A DNA stretch of 64,000 bases from Jannaschia formosa (GTDB lineage Bacteria > Pseudomonadota > Alphaproteobacteria > Rhodobacterales > Rhodobacteraceae), in NCBI RefSeq assembly GCF_003340555.1, contig NZ_QPLJ01000001.1, forward strand, positions 124,001 through 188,000, written 5' to 3'. Position 1 is the stretch's first letter; every line of letters begins with the position of its first letter. Shown here piece after piece: positions 44,889 to 53,526 of the stretch. The position numbers and the translations under genes were made by a program. The notes under the pieces were generated by a model. The model did not search any database and was not told where the DNA came from. It saw only the letters and a list, made by a program, of their open reading frames with translations.

Positions 44889-46181
44889 TCAGCTATCGGC
44901 TTCTGCGGCCAATCGCTTGGCCAACACCAAGGTCAGTATCACCGCAATCAAAAGAAACACCGCACCGACGATCCATGCGATAGGTGTAGAGTAAATTTCG
45001 GCGACGGCTCCGGCCAGAACTAAACCCAATGCCGCTCCCAATTGTTGGATCAACGACCTCAGCGACAGCATGGTCGACCGCTGACGGTCTTCTACGCAGC
45101 GATGGAGAATGCTGCTGGCTGGCGTTTCGCTGACACCAAGGATCACGGAATACAGGACGAATACCGTCACAAAGCCGATGATACTGCCCTGTAGCGCCAG
45201 AGCAATCTGAACACTTGCCAAGCAGGCAAAAGTCGCCGCAAGCGTCATCGCGTGCCGCCGCCTGAAGATCCGGCTGATGCGCGGGGACAGCGATGCGCCG
45301 AAAGCGATGGAAAAGAAATAGGTCGCTGTTACGACACCAATGACAGTGTTCGCATAAGCCTCGTCCAACATGGGTTTTGCATGGGTCGGCCAGATCACCT
45401 CGACCGGATTGGTCGCCATCAGGAAGAACGCCAGCGATGCCAGAAGCACCGCCAATGCAGGATGTTTGAAGGCAAGAAGGCCTGCATCCTTGATCACCAA
45501 AGGAACGTTTGCGAACCCGTGTTTGAGTGCGTTGGCGTTCTTCGGACGCGGATTTTCGACTATGGCCAACATCGTGAAAACCAAAACGCCCAGCATCACG
45601 CCAAAGCTTGCCACGTAGGACACGTCATAGATGCTGAACCCGAGTCCTTTCGCGACCTTGCCAAAAATATCCGGCAGTACACCTCCCAGGACGGCACCAA
45701 CGGCCAACCCCACAGCATTGGCCCATTGTGCTTTGGCGAGTGCGGGTTGGACATCGACATCTGGCGCGGCGGCTTTGAACGTTTCAACAAACCACGCATC
45801 GAGCGTTCCTGACCGAAGCGCCCGTCCGAAGCCGATGAATGCAAATGATAGCGCCAGAACGTAGAAATCGCTCGTCGATAGAAAGAGCGCGAGCGAAATC
45901 AGGCTAGCGACGACCGCTGTCAAGAAGACGGGCTTGCGGCCAATGCTGTCCGCCAGACCGCCAAACGGCAGTTCCATCGTCATCGTCGTGAGCGAGTAGA
46001 CCCCGAAGAGAAGTGAAATCTGAAAGAGATCCATGCCTCGGTCAGTCAACGCCAAAGCAACAACCGCGACCGTCAGACCCATCGCAAAACGGTCAAGGAA
46101 TTGGTGTGTCTGAAACACCCGAATGTGCCGTCGCGCCGGACCGCTTAGCGCTGCGAAGGAAAACTCTATCTCGGTCGCCAT
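44889..46181 (-). CDS. MFS transporter, likely horizontally acquired
   Basis: The 430-residue protein has 12 hydrophobic segments and the MFS A-motif GGLADSIGRKPVFL after the second helix. The central loop contains PRPKNANALKHGF. It resembles drug or metabolite exporters, but the substrate is unknown. Codon use and base composition are clearly AT-richer than all neighbours, which suggests recent transfer. A longer start (11 codons upstream) exists; MATEIEFSFAAL was preferred. It is flanked by an inverted repeat and by a 36-bp tandem repeat. Confidence 0.8.
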   Translation of the reverse strand: MATEIEFSFAALSGPARRHIRVFQTHQFLDRFAMGLTVAVVALALTDRGMDLFQISLLFGVYSLTTMTMELPFGGLADSIGRKPVFLTAVVASLISLALFLSTSDFYVLALSFAFIGFGRALRSGTLDAWFVETFKAAAPDVDVQPALAKAQWANAVGLAVGAVLGGVLPDIFGKVAKGLGFSIYDVSYVASFGVMLGVLVFTMLAIVENPRPKNANALKHGFANVPLVIKDAGLLAFKHPALAVLLASLAFFLMATNPVEVIWPTHAKPMLDEAYANTVIGVVTATYFFSIAFGASLSPRISRIFRRRHAMTLAATFACLASVQIALALQGSIIGFVTVFVLYSVILGVSETPASSILHRCVEDRQRSTMLSLRSLIQQLGAALGLVLAGAVAEIYSTPIAWIVGAVFLLIAVILTLVLAKRLAAEADS

Positions 46182-46330
46182 GCCTGCAACACCGACGTTT
46201 CTGCCACCATGCACGACGCCCTGGCCGAGCCGGGACTTATTCCAGGCGCATCAAAGCGGCCGTTCGAAAAAGCGTAGCGAACGGCAAATCAGTCCGAAAA
46301 GCGAACTTTCCCGAACTGGGCAGCCGGGCC

Positions 46331-46402
46331 TCAATCCCGGCTCCAGTGAACCTGCCCCGCCCCTCCTCAATCCCGGCTCCAGTGAACCTGCCCCGCCCCT
46401 CC
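46331..46402. repeat. Perfect 36-bp tandem repeat, two copies
   Basis: The 36-bp unit beginning TCAATCCCGGCTCCAGTGAA occurs at 46331-46366 and again, identical, at 46367-46402. It lies between the AT-richer MFS gene and the aldehyde dehydrogenase gene. The perfect identity shows a recent duplication. No coding role. Confidence 0.9.
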
Positions 46403-46428
46403 CAGGACGGGGCACTGCGAAGGCTCTC

Positions 46429-47886
46429 TCAGATCCCGTCGATGCAGACGTATTTCGTCTCCAGATAGTCCTCCAGCCCCTGCGAGCCGCCTTCCTTGCC
46501 TAGGCCGCTTTCCTTGACGCCGCCGAAGGGGGCCTCAACCGTGGTGATGAGGCCCGAGTTGATCCCGATCATCCCGTATTGCAGCCCCTCGTTCAGCCGG
46601 AACGCGCGACCCAGATCCCTGGTATAGGCGTAGCAGGCAAGCCCATAGACCGTGGCGTTGGCCATCTCGATGGCCTCCTCCTCGGTGTCGAAGCGGAAGA
46701 CCGGGGCGAGCGGGCCGAAGATCTCCTCGGTGGCGAACTTCATCGCCTGGGTGGCGCCGGTAACGACGGTCGGCTGGAAGAAGGTGCCGCCCTTCTCGTG
46801 GCGCGACCCGCCGGTGACGACCTCCGCGCCCTTCTCCTTCGCGTCCGAGACGAACTCCTCGACCTTCTCGACCGCGGCCATGTCGATCATCGGCCCCTGC
46901 TCGACCCCGGCCTCGCGCCCGTCGCCGACCTTCATCGCCTCGGTCTTCTCGACCAGCCGCTTGACGAAGGCGTCGTGGATGCCGCTCTGGACATAGATGC
47001 GGTTGGCGCAGACGCAGGTCTGGCCCGCGTTGCGGAACTTGGACACCATGGCGCCCTCGACCGCCTTCTCGATGTCGGCGTCGTCGAAGACGAGGAAGGG
47101 CGCGTTGCCGCCCAGTTCCATCGAGACCTTCTTCACGGTGTCGGCCGACTGCCGGATCAGCTCCTTGCCGACCTCGGTGGACCCCGTGAAGGTGATCTTG
47201 CGAACCTCGGGCGCCGCCATCATCGCGCCCGCGATCTCGCGCGCCGAGCCGGTGACGACGTTCACCACGCCCTTCGGATAGCCCACCTCCTCGCAAAGCG
47301 CCCCCCAGGCCAGCCCGCTATAGGGCGTCGCCGTCGCGGGCTTGGCGACGACCGTGCAGCCCACCGCCAGCGCGGGCGCGATCTTGCGCGCCAGCATGCT
47401 GCTGGGGAAGTTCCAGGGCGTGATCATCCCCACGACGCCGATGGCGTGCTTCGTCACCAGGATGCGGCGGCCGTTCACGCCGGCGGGCACGATCTCGCCC
47501 TTGGCGCGGCGCGCCTCCTCGGCAAACCAGCGCACGTATTGCGCGCCGATGGCGATCTCGCCCTTCGCCTCGGCCAAGGGCTTGCCCATCTCGACGGTCA
47601 GCAGCTCGGCCAGGTCCGCCTGGTTGTCCATCAGCGCGTCGTGCAGCTTCCACAGCAGCCCGCAGCGCTCCATCAGGGACATGCCGCGGAAGCCGGGGAA
47701 GGCGGCCGAGGCGGCGGCGATGGCGCGCTCGGTCTCGGCCTTCCCGGCCTTCGGCACGGTGCCCAGGACGGCGCCGTCCACGGGGTTGGTGACGTCGATG
47801 GTCGCGCCACCATCGGCGCCAACCCAGTCGCCGCCGATCAGGTTCGCTTCCTTCATCCAGGTCTTGAAGCCGGTCGCATCGAGCAT
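46429..47886 (-). CDS. NAD(P)-dependent aldehyde dehydrogenase, succinate-semialdehyde type (candidate sulfolactaldehyde dehydrogenase)
   Basis: The 485-residue ALDH has catalytic Cys291 in GQTCVCANR, general base Glu257 in MELGGNAP, the Rossmann loop FTGSTEVGK and the oxyanion Asn in TPWNFPSS. Overall it is GabD-like (succinate semialdehyde to succinate). The Cys-Val-Cys arrangement is usual for this group. GabD-like enzymes also oxidise 3-sulfolactaldehyde in sulfoglycolysis. It sits at the end of a gene block for isomerase, kinase and aldolase, which makes that substrate plausible. The upstream epimerase gene ends 3 bp before its start. Confidence 0.9.
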   Translation of the reverse strand: MLDATGFKTWMKEANLIGGDWVGADGGATIDVTNPVDGAVLGTVPKAGKAETERAIAAASAAFPGFRGMSLMERCGLLWKLHDALMDNQADLAELLTVEMGKPLAEAKGEIAIGAQYVRWFAEEARRAKGEIVPAGVNGRRILVTKHAIGVVGMITPWNFPSSMLARKIAPALAVGCTVVAKPATATPYSGLAWGALCEEVGYPKGVVNVVTGSAREIAGAMMAAPEVRKITFTGSTEVGKELIRQSADTVKKVSMELGGNAPFLVFDDADIEKAVEGAMVSKFRNAGQTCVCANRIYVQSGIHDAFVKRLVEKTEAMKVGDGREAGVEQGPMIDMAAVEKVEEFVSDAKEKGAEVVTGGSRHEKGGTFFQPTVVTGATQAMKFATEEIFGPLAPVFRFDTEEEAIEMANATVYGLACYAYTRDLGRAFRLNEGLQYGMIGINSGLITTVEAPFGGVKESGLGKEGGSQGLEDYLETKYVCIDGI

Positions 47887-47889
47887 CGT

Positions 47890-48849
47890 CTATCCTTTCG
47901 CGAAGCGGTAGGTGGTGGTCTGATGGTAGGTCTCGCCGGGCCGCAGCACGGCGTCGGGGAAATCGGGCCGGTTCGGGCTGTCGGGCCAGAACTGCGGCTC
48001 CAGCGCAACGCCCGCATGGGCACGGTAGGTCCGACCCTCCAGCCCCGGCACCTGGGTGTTCAGCTTGCCGCCGTCATAGACCTGAAGCCCCGGCTCGGTC
48101 GTGGCGAGGGTCATCGTCAGCCCGCTGCGCGCCGACCGTAGCCAGGCCACGTCGCGCAGCGCCGTTCGACCATCCGACAGGCACAGATTGTGGTCCAGCA
48201 GCCCGGGCTGCGCCAGCGCCCGGCCTTGCCTGAAGTCGAAACCGGTGCCCTCCACCGGCGCCACCCCCGTCGGGATCAGATCCTCGTCCACCGGCGTGTA
48301 GCGGTCGGCCGCGACGGTCAGGACGTGATCCGCGACCGTGGGGCCGTCGTCGAGACACCAGTAGCTGTGATGCGCGAGGTTGCAGAGCGTCGGCGCCTCG
48401 GCCGTGGCGCGATAGTCCACCCGCAGCGTCGCATCCGGAGCGCAGGCGTAGACCGCCTCCACCCGCATCGCGCCGGGATAGCCCATCTCGCCATCCGCCA
48501 GGTCGATGGCGAAGGCGATCCGGTCGACCCCGTGCTCCGTCACCTCCCATTCGCGCTTGCCGATCCCGGCGCTGCCGCCATGCAGGTGATGGCGTCCGAG
48601 GAAGTTCGGGTCGAGCTGGTACTCGGTGCCGTCCAGCACGAATCGCGCGCCGCCGATCCGGTTGGCATACCGTCCTGCGGTGGCCCCCATGTAGTTGGAA
48701 TGTTCCGGGTAATGCGCCGTGTCGGCGAGGCCCAGCACCAGAGGCGGGGCATGGCCGTCCAGCCGCAGGTCGTGCAGCACGGCGCCGAGGCCGATGAAGG
48801 TCGCCGTCAGGCCGTGGCCGGAAATCGTGTAGGTGGGTCGCGTGCTCAT
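47890..48849 (-). CDS. Aldose 1-epimerase (mutarotase) family
   Basis: The 319-residue beta-sandwich epimerase has the GalM signatures: GRYANRIGGARF with a following HLHGG (catalytic His), NLAHHSYWCL (second His) and a C-terminal AGVALEPQFWPDSPN with the catalytic Glu. It interconverts alpha and beta sugar anomers. It ends 3 bp before the aldehyde dehydrogenase gene, so both belong to one unit. In sulfoglycolytic clusters a homologous mutarotase acts on sulfoquinovose; that role is possible here. Confidence 0.9.
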   Translation of the reverse strand: MSTRPTYTISGHGLTATFIGLGAVLHDLRLDGHAPPLVLGLADTAHYPEHSNYMGATAGRYANRIGGARFVLDGTEYQLDPNFLGRHHLHGGSAGIGKREWEVTEHGVDRIAFAIDLADGEMGYPGAMRVEAVYACAPDATLRVDYRATAEAPTLCNLAHHSYWCLDDGPTVADHVLTVAADRYTPVDEDLIPTGVAPVEGTGFDFRQGRALAQPGLLDHNLCLSDGRTALRDVAWLRSARSGLTMTLATTEPGLQVYDGGKLNTQVPGLEGRTYRAHAGVALEPQFWPDSPNRPDFPDAVLRPGETYHQTTTYRFAKG

Positions 48850-48933
48850 GTCCTCTCCCTAGAACCTTTGGCGGCCGGGCGGAACCATGCCCGGCACCCC
48901 CCTGCCCCGGTCTCGCCCTGACCGGCCCCCGTC

Positions 48934-48990
48934 TTCCTGTGGCCGGAAATACTCCGGGGGAGTCGCGCGACGCGCGACGGGGGGCAGAGC
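48934..48990 (+). repeat. Intergenic repeat, copy 3
   Basis: GTGGCCGGAAATACTCC (48939-48955) is identical to the core at 22304. It is again followed by a G-run, a short palindrome (GTCGCGCGACGCGCGAC) and GGGGGGCAGAGCCCC. It lies between the epimerase and dehydrogenase genes. Confidence 0.75.
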
Positions 48991-49074
48991 CCCCTCCACC
49001 CCCGCCCCGGGACGGCCCGCTGGACATCTGGCCTGCTCCTGCAGGCCCCACGCCGGAGCCTCGCCTGCGCCCCC

Positions 49075-49977
49075 TCAAGCAATCCCCAGATGCTCCGCCA
49101 CGCGGCGCGCCGTCATCTCCGAGACGCGGGTATTCGCCTCTTGGGTCACGCCGGCGACATGTGGAGTCAGGATCAGGTTCGGCACGCCCGCGAAGGGATG
49201 CGCGGCCCCCAGAGGCTCGTCCGCGAAGGTGTCCAGCGCCGCACCCGCCAGCTTCCCCGACCGCAGCGCGTCGCAGACAGCCTCCTCGTCCACCACGCCA
49301 CCGCGCGCGGCATTCACCAGCACGGCGCCGGGCTTCATCGACGCCAGCGCGGCCGCGTCGATCAGGCCGCGCGTTCCGTCGGTCAGCGGCACGTGCAGCG
49401 ACACGACATCGGCCCGGGCCAGCACCTCCTCCAGCGGCGCCTCCCGCGCGCCCTCGAAATCGGGCGCGTAGGGATCGGCCGCGATCACCTCCATCCCCAG
49501 TGCGCGGCCCAGACGACCGGTGACGCGCGCGATCTCTCCATAGCCGACGAGGCCCAGCACCTTGCCCGCGATCTCGCGCCCCTGCCCCGCATGTGCCCGC
49601 GGCCAATCGCCCGCCTCCATCTCCGCGCGCAACCCGTAGGCCCCGCGCAGCAACATGGCGGCGGTGGTGACGACGTATTCGGCGACCGACAGCGTGTTGG
49701 CGCCGGTGGCCGGGTAGACCGCGATCCCGCGCGCCTTGCAGCCGTCGAGGTCGATGTTGTCGAGCCCCACACCGAGCCGCCCAACGCAGCCGAAGCCCGC
49801 GTCGAGCAACTCGCCCCGGACCTGCGTCCGGTTGCGCACGATCAGGGCGCGGGCGCCTCTCGCGCGCTCGGCCAGGTCGGCCGGGCGGTCGGGAAGATCG
49901 GGTTCGTAGGTGACGGGCGACCGTGCGCGGAGCCAGTCGACCCAGGTCTCGTCCATGAATTCGGTTATGAGGATCAT
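49075..49977 (-). CDS. D-2-hydroxyacid dehydrogenase, (S)-sulfolactate dehydrogenase-like
   Basis: This 300-residue NAD-dependent enzyme belongs to the phosphoglycerate dehydrogenase family. The loop VRNRTQVRGELLDA, the nucleotide loop GLVGYGEIARVTGRLG, catalytic Arg in NAARGGVVDE, the Glu in DTFADEPLG and His in TPHVAGVTQE are all present. The N-terminal half (VGRLGVGLDNIDL, AVYPATGAN) resembles, from memory, (S)-sulfolactate dehydrogenase SlcC, which makes 3-sulfopyruvate. Other 2-hydroxyacid substrates remain possible. It lies between two copies of the intergenic repeat, downstream of the isomerase/kinase/aldolase operon. Confidence 0.8.
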   Translation of the reverse strand: MILITEFMDETWVDWLRARSPVTYEPDLPDRPADLAERARGARALIVRNRTQVRGELLDAGFGCVGRLGVGLDNIDLDGCKARGIAVYPATGANTLSVAEYVVTTAAMLLRGAYGLRAEMEAGDWPRAHAGQGREIAGKVLGLVGYGEIARVTGRLGRALGMEVIAADPYAPDFEGAREAPLEEVLARADVVSLHVPLTDGTRGLIDAAALASMKPGAVLVNAARGGVVDEEAVCDALRSGKLAGAALDTFADEPLGAAHPFAGVPNLILTPHVAGVTQEANTRVSEMTARRVAEHLGIA

Positions 49978-50033
49978 CGGTCAGCGCCTGCTTGAAGGGC
50001 GGGACCGGGGGTTTCACACCCCCGGACCCCCGT

Positions 50034-50055
50034 GGAGTATTTCCGGCCACAGGAA
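50034..50055 (-). repeat. Intergenic repeat, copy 4 (inverted)
   Basis: GGAGTATTTCCGGCCAC (50034-50050) is the reverse complement of the repeat core found at 22304 and 48939. It is flanked by GGGGGTTTCACACCCCC and GGGGGCACGCCCCC hairpins in the 83-bp gap between two minus-strand genes. Confidence 0.75.
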
Positions 50056-50060
50056 GGGGA

Positions 50061-51155
50061 CTAGGGGGCACGCCCCCTCAGATCGATGGCCTGGCCCGAG
50101 CGGGCGGATTCCTCTGCCGCCTCGCCCACGAGGACGGACCAATAGCCGTCCGCCAGCGTCACCTCGGGCGTGCCGGAGCCGCGGCGGACGAGGTCGAGGA
50201 ACCGCTCGTGCTGGTAGAAGGTCGAGCCGTGATGGTCGCCCGCGATCAGCAGCTCAGGCGGCGTGTGGATGACCTCCCGCACCTCGCGTTTGAGCGCGCG
50301 GATCGAGGTCACGAACTCCGCCTCCCGCGGCGCGCCGTCGGGCGCGAAGCGGGCGGGGCCGGGGATCAGCGCGTCGCAGCGCGCCTTCGGGCCGGTGACG
50401 GCGACGAATTCCTGCCAGTGCGATCCTTCGGCGAACATGCACAGGTCCAGCATCCCGCGCGTGCCGTTGGCGAAATCGACCACCACATAGGCGTTGTCGA
50501 CGATGTCGGGGATGCCTCCGGCATAGCGCTCGTCGCGGTGGTTCACATCGACACCGGCGCTAGCATAGACGCGCACCGGGTCCGAGCGCAGGATCAGCCG
50601 CATCAGGTCCCAGAAATGGCAGCATTTCTCGACCAGCGTCCCGCCGGTGCGCGCGTTGAAGCGGTTCCAGTCGTCGACCTTGGGCAGGAAGGGGAAGCGA
50701 TGCTCGCGGATCGAGACCATGCGCGGGTCGCCCGTCGCTCCCTGCTCGATCGCCTGGAGCAGCCGCTGGATCGGCGGCATGTAGCGGTATTCCATCGCCA
50801 CCCAGATCGGCGCCCGCCGCCCCTTGGCCATGTTGAGCAGGTCGCGGCAGTCGGCCGTCGTGGTGGCCAGCGGCTTCTCGACCAGGATCGGCTTCTCGGT
50901 CGCCATCAGCCGCTGCAGCAGGTCCGCATGGGTGTCGTTCGGGGCGGCGACCAGGTAGACGTCGCAGTCGGCCTTGCGGATCAGCTCGTCGGGATCGGCA
51001 TAGCCTTCCGCGTTGTCGGTGGCGGCCAGCGAGAGGCTGCGCATGCCCTCGTCCGGGTCGGCCACGGCGGTGACCTTCGCGCCGTCCAGCAGGGCGATAT
51101 TGCGGATATGCTCCTGCCCCATCATCCCCGCGCCGATCAGTCCGTAGCGGATCAT
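50061..51155 (-). CDS. Gfo/Idh/MocA-family oxidoreductase in sugar operon
   Basis: The 364-residue protein has the N-terminal loop LIGAGMMGQEHIRN, the EKP motif in ILVEKPLATTTADC, and a C-terminal domain with GGTLVEKCCHFWDLMRLIL (His/Lys of the active-site region). Members are NAD(P)-dependent sugar or inositol dehydrogenases, and one branch cleaves glycosides of sulfoquinovose by an NAD-dependent mechanism. Its start overlaps the isomerase stop by 4 bp, so it is the last gene of a four-gene coupled operon. Which branch it belongs to cannot be decided by eye. Confidence 0.88.
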   Translation of the reverse strand: MIRYGLIGAGMMGQEHIRNIALLDGAKVTAVADPDEGMRSLSLAATDNAEGYADPDELIRKADCDVYLVAAPNDTHADLLQRLMATEKPILVEKPLATTTADCRDLLNMAKGRRAPIWVAMEYRYMPPIQRLLQAIEQGATGDPRMVSIREHRFPFLPKVDDWNRFNARTGGTLVEKCCHFWDLMRLILRSDPVRVYASAGVDVNHRDERYAGGIPDIVDNAYVVVDFANGTRGMLDLCMFAEGSHWQEFVAVTGPKARCDALIPGPARFAPDGAPREAEFVTSIRALKREVREVIHTPPELLIAGDHHGSTFYQHERFLDLVRRGSGTPEVTLADGYWSVLVGEAAEESARSGQAIDLRGRAP

Positions 51156-52498
51156 CGCGGGTCCCCCCGCGAGGCGCCGAGCTCCAGCAGGTCGATGCCG
51201 AGCCCCGCCGCCACCCCGGCCAGCGCCGGGCCGTGGTCGCCATAGGCCAGCGCCATGTGGTGTTCGAGCCCGCTCGCCATCACGTCGGCCAGCACCGCGT
51301 CGGCGCCCCGGTCGAAGCGGAGCACGCCCGAGGTGCCGGTGAAGGCCATCGGCCGGTCGAGCATCTCGCCGGTAGCGACGATGACCTGTTGACGCCCTCG
51401 CGCCTGGCTGAGCCGGAACAGGGTGACGCGGCCGGGCTTCAGCGGGAACTCCAGCAGCAGCGCCTGCCTGCGGTTGGTGTGGACAGTGGCGGCCATCTCC
51501 CCCTTCGCCATCGAGGCGGGCGCCTGCCCGCAATGCCAGACCACCCCGGTCTCGCCGTCCATGTCCACGAGGTCGGCGAGGAAGACCGGCGCATCCGCCA
51601 CCTCCTGCAGGATGGCCTGGGTGACGGCGCCGTAGACATCGGCCTCACAGGCGCAGGGGGTGCGCGCCTCGCCCAGCATCGAGACGGGGCCGCAGACCGC
51701 GCCGCCATATTCGGTGAAGGTCTCGGGCCAGCAGCGGATCGCCATGGCGTCGAAGCGGTGCTCGGCGCGCAGGTCGTCGAGCGCCCCCGCCAGCCGCAGC
51801 GAGCGGTCGAGCTCTCCCCGGTCGAGCGTATCGAGACCGGCCAGCGCCTCGGCCTGCGCGGCATAGCGCGCGGGCGTCTCCGGCAGGGCGCGGGCACGGT
51901 CGAAGAGGTCGGGCAGCTCCAGCTCCGTCACCTCGGCACCGGTCAGGTCGCGCAGCGCGGCCTTGTCGTAGGCGCAGGTGTCGAATCCGCCCGGCCGCTC
52001 CCCGATGCGGGCGATGCGCAGGTCGCGGCAGACCTGCCGCGCGGGAGCGGTGGAGGGGGCGCCAAACTTCGGCGCCTGCACCGGACCCAGCAGCAGCGCG
52101 TCGAGATCGGGCGCGTCGCCATAGGCCCAGGTGAAGGGCCGGTCGTTCAACCCCAGTGCATGGCTCAGAAGGTTCAGCCCGCAGAAGGCGTTGAGGCGCA
52201 GACGCCCGCCCGCCCGGGGCTCGGGCACGGCCCAGACGGCCACGGGGCCGTCGAAGCCGGTGGCGGCGCGCGTGGCGAAGGCCGCGTCGGTGAAGGTGAC
52301 CTGCAGGATCAGGAGCGCATCGGCCCCTTTCGGCAGGGCGGCCTCGTCCGGCCCCATGAGCAGGGTGCGGGGGCCGGCGATCTCGTGGCCTGCAGCCTCG
52401 GCCCAGGCGTCGAGATGCGCCAGCATCGCGGCCAGTTTCTCCTCGGCATAGGGCACGTCGAAGGTGGGCCGCGCGAGCGGCAGAAGCGCGATCTTCAT
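51152..52498 (-). CDS. L-fucose/L-arabinose isomerase-family ketol isomerase (candidate sulfoquinovose isomerase)
   Basis: The 448-residue protein has the FucI-type C-terminal pattern: MAIRCWPETFTEYGGAVCGPVSMLGE followed by PCACEADVYGAVTQAIL. The Glu and Asp here match the Mn-binding residues of fucose/arabinose isomerases. The family converts aldoses to ketoses with a divalent metal. Enzymes of this fold are also known as sulfoquinovose isomerases in sulfo-EMP2 and transaldolase-type sulfoglycolysis. It overlaps aldolase and oxidoreductase genes by 4 bp on each side. The N-terminal half is much diverged from FucI, so a non-standard sugar is likely. Confidence 0.8.
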   Translation of the reverse strand: MKIALLPLARPTFDVPYAEEKLAAMLAHLDAWAEAAGHEIAGPRTLLMGPDEAALPKGADALLILQVTFTDAAFATRAATGFDGPVAVWAVPEPRAGGRLRLNAFCGLNLLSHALGLNDRPFTWAYGDAPDLDALLLGPVQAPKFGAPSTAPARQVCRDLRIARIGERPGGFDTCAYDKAALRDLTGAEVTELELPDLFDRARALPETPARYAAQAEALAGLDTLDRGELDRSLRLAGALDDLRAEHRFDAMAIRCWPETFTEYGGAVCGPVSMLGEARTPCACEADVYGAVTQAILQEVADAPVFLADLVDMDGETGVVWHCGQAPASMAKGEMAATVHTNRRQALLLEFPLKPGRVTLFRLSQARGRQQVIVATGEMLDRPMAFTGTSGVLRFDRGADAVLADVMASGLEHHMALAYGDHGPALAGVAAGLGIDLLELGASRGDPR

Positions 52499-53526
52499 CG
52501 GATGTCTCCGTAGCCATGGCGGAAGCCCGCCGTGGGATCGGTGAAGGCCAGCCCGTCGCCGCCGAAGCGGGCATGCGCGTGCCAGGGCGCGGCCTTCTCG
52601 TCGGTCAGGGCGTTCAGCCGCTCCATGTAGGGGACCGAGTCCCGCTGCAAGCCCCTCCGCATCGCCTCCATGTCCGGCCATTCGCGGAAGGCGTCGAGCC
52701 AGATCGCCCGACCCGCCAGATAGCCCGAGGCCCCGGCCGCGTAGGCGTAGTCCAGCACGGTCGCAAAGTCGTCCTTGCCCGCCCCCGCCGACAGCATCAC
52801 CCAGGGCCGGCCGGCCAGCCCGCCCATCTCGTCGAAGAGGGCCTGCACCGAGGCGTCGCCCGCGGCGATGCCCTTCGCGGGCACCGGACTTTCCAGCTTG
52901 AAGACGTCGACGCCGTAGTCGGGGCCGGCGAAATGCTCGACCGACTTCAGCACGTGATCGGAATGCTTCGTCGCCATCTCGGTATAGTCCGAGGTCTGCT
53001 CGGCGTCGCTGTCGACCGGGTGGACCAGCAGCTCGAACAGGAAGGGGATGTCGAGCCGGGCGCACAGGTCGCCGGTACGCCTGACGAAATCCTCCTGCGC
53101 CACGCGCACCTCGGCCGAGACGTCGGGGCGGAACCAGGCCAGCACCTTCACCGCGTCACCGCCCATGCGCTTGATCTTGCCGACGGACCAGTCGTCGATC
53201 TCGGCCGAGAGGCGCCCCTGCCCTGTCTCGCGAAAGAGCGAATCCTCCAGCGTCACGATCAGCCCCTTGCGCGGGTCGAAGGCGCGCCAGCCATGCGGGA
53301 TGGCGTAATGCGGGTCGAGCAGCATCGCCGTCGAGGCGGGTTGCAACGCCTCCAGCAGGGCCGTCTTGACGGCGGCCACGTCCTCCCACGGGGCCTCGCC
53401 GCCGCGCGCCTCGGCGATGGGCGCCTTGATCGGCGGGCGCTGGTCGACGGCAGTCATCTTGAAGCGGCCCGAGGGGTCGGACATGCGGCGCAGGCCAAGC
53501 TGCTTGCCGGGTGTGAGCGGGGTCAT
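52495..53526 (-). CDS. Class I aldolase of LacD/tagatose-bisphosphate type (candidate sulfofructose-phosphate aldolase)
   Basis: This is a 343-residue (beta-alpha)8 aldolase of the DeoC/LacD family. The N-terminus has MSDPSGRFKMTAVDQRPP, the mid-part GGDAVKVLAWFRPD, and the probable Schiff-base lysine Lys210 lies in VDVFKLESPVP. C-terminal phosphate-binding residues sit around MLSAGAGKDDF and GYLAGRAIW. LacD splits tagatose-1,6-bisphosphate; YihT and SqiA of the same fold split 6-deoxy-6-sulfofructose-1-phosphate. It is coupled by 4-bp overlaps to the kinase (upstream) and isomerase (downstream), giving a kinase-aldolase-isomerase set. Confidence 0.85.
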   Translation of the reverse strand: MTPLTPGKQLGLRRMSDPSGRFKMTAVDQRPPIKAPIAEARGGEAPWEDVAAVKTALLEALQPASTAMLLDPHYAIPHGWRAFDPRKGLIVTLEDSLFRETGQGRLSAEIDDWSVGKIKRMGGDAVKVLAWFRPDVSAEVRVAQEDFVRRTGDLCARLDIPFLFELLVHPVDSDAEQTSDYTEMATKHSDHVLKSVEHFAGPDYGVDVFKLESPVPAKGIAAGDASVQALFDEMGGLAGRPWVMLSAGAGKDDFATVLDYAYAAGASGYLAGRAIWLDAFREWPDMEAMRRGLQRDSVPYMERLNALTDEKAAPWHAHARFGGDGLAFTDPTAGFRHGYGDIR

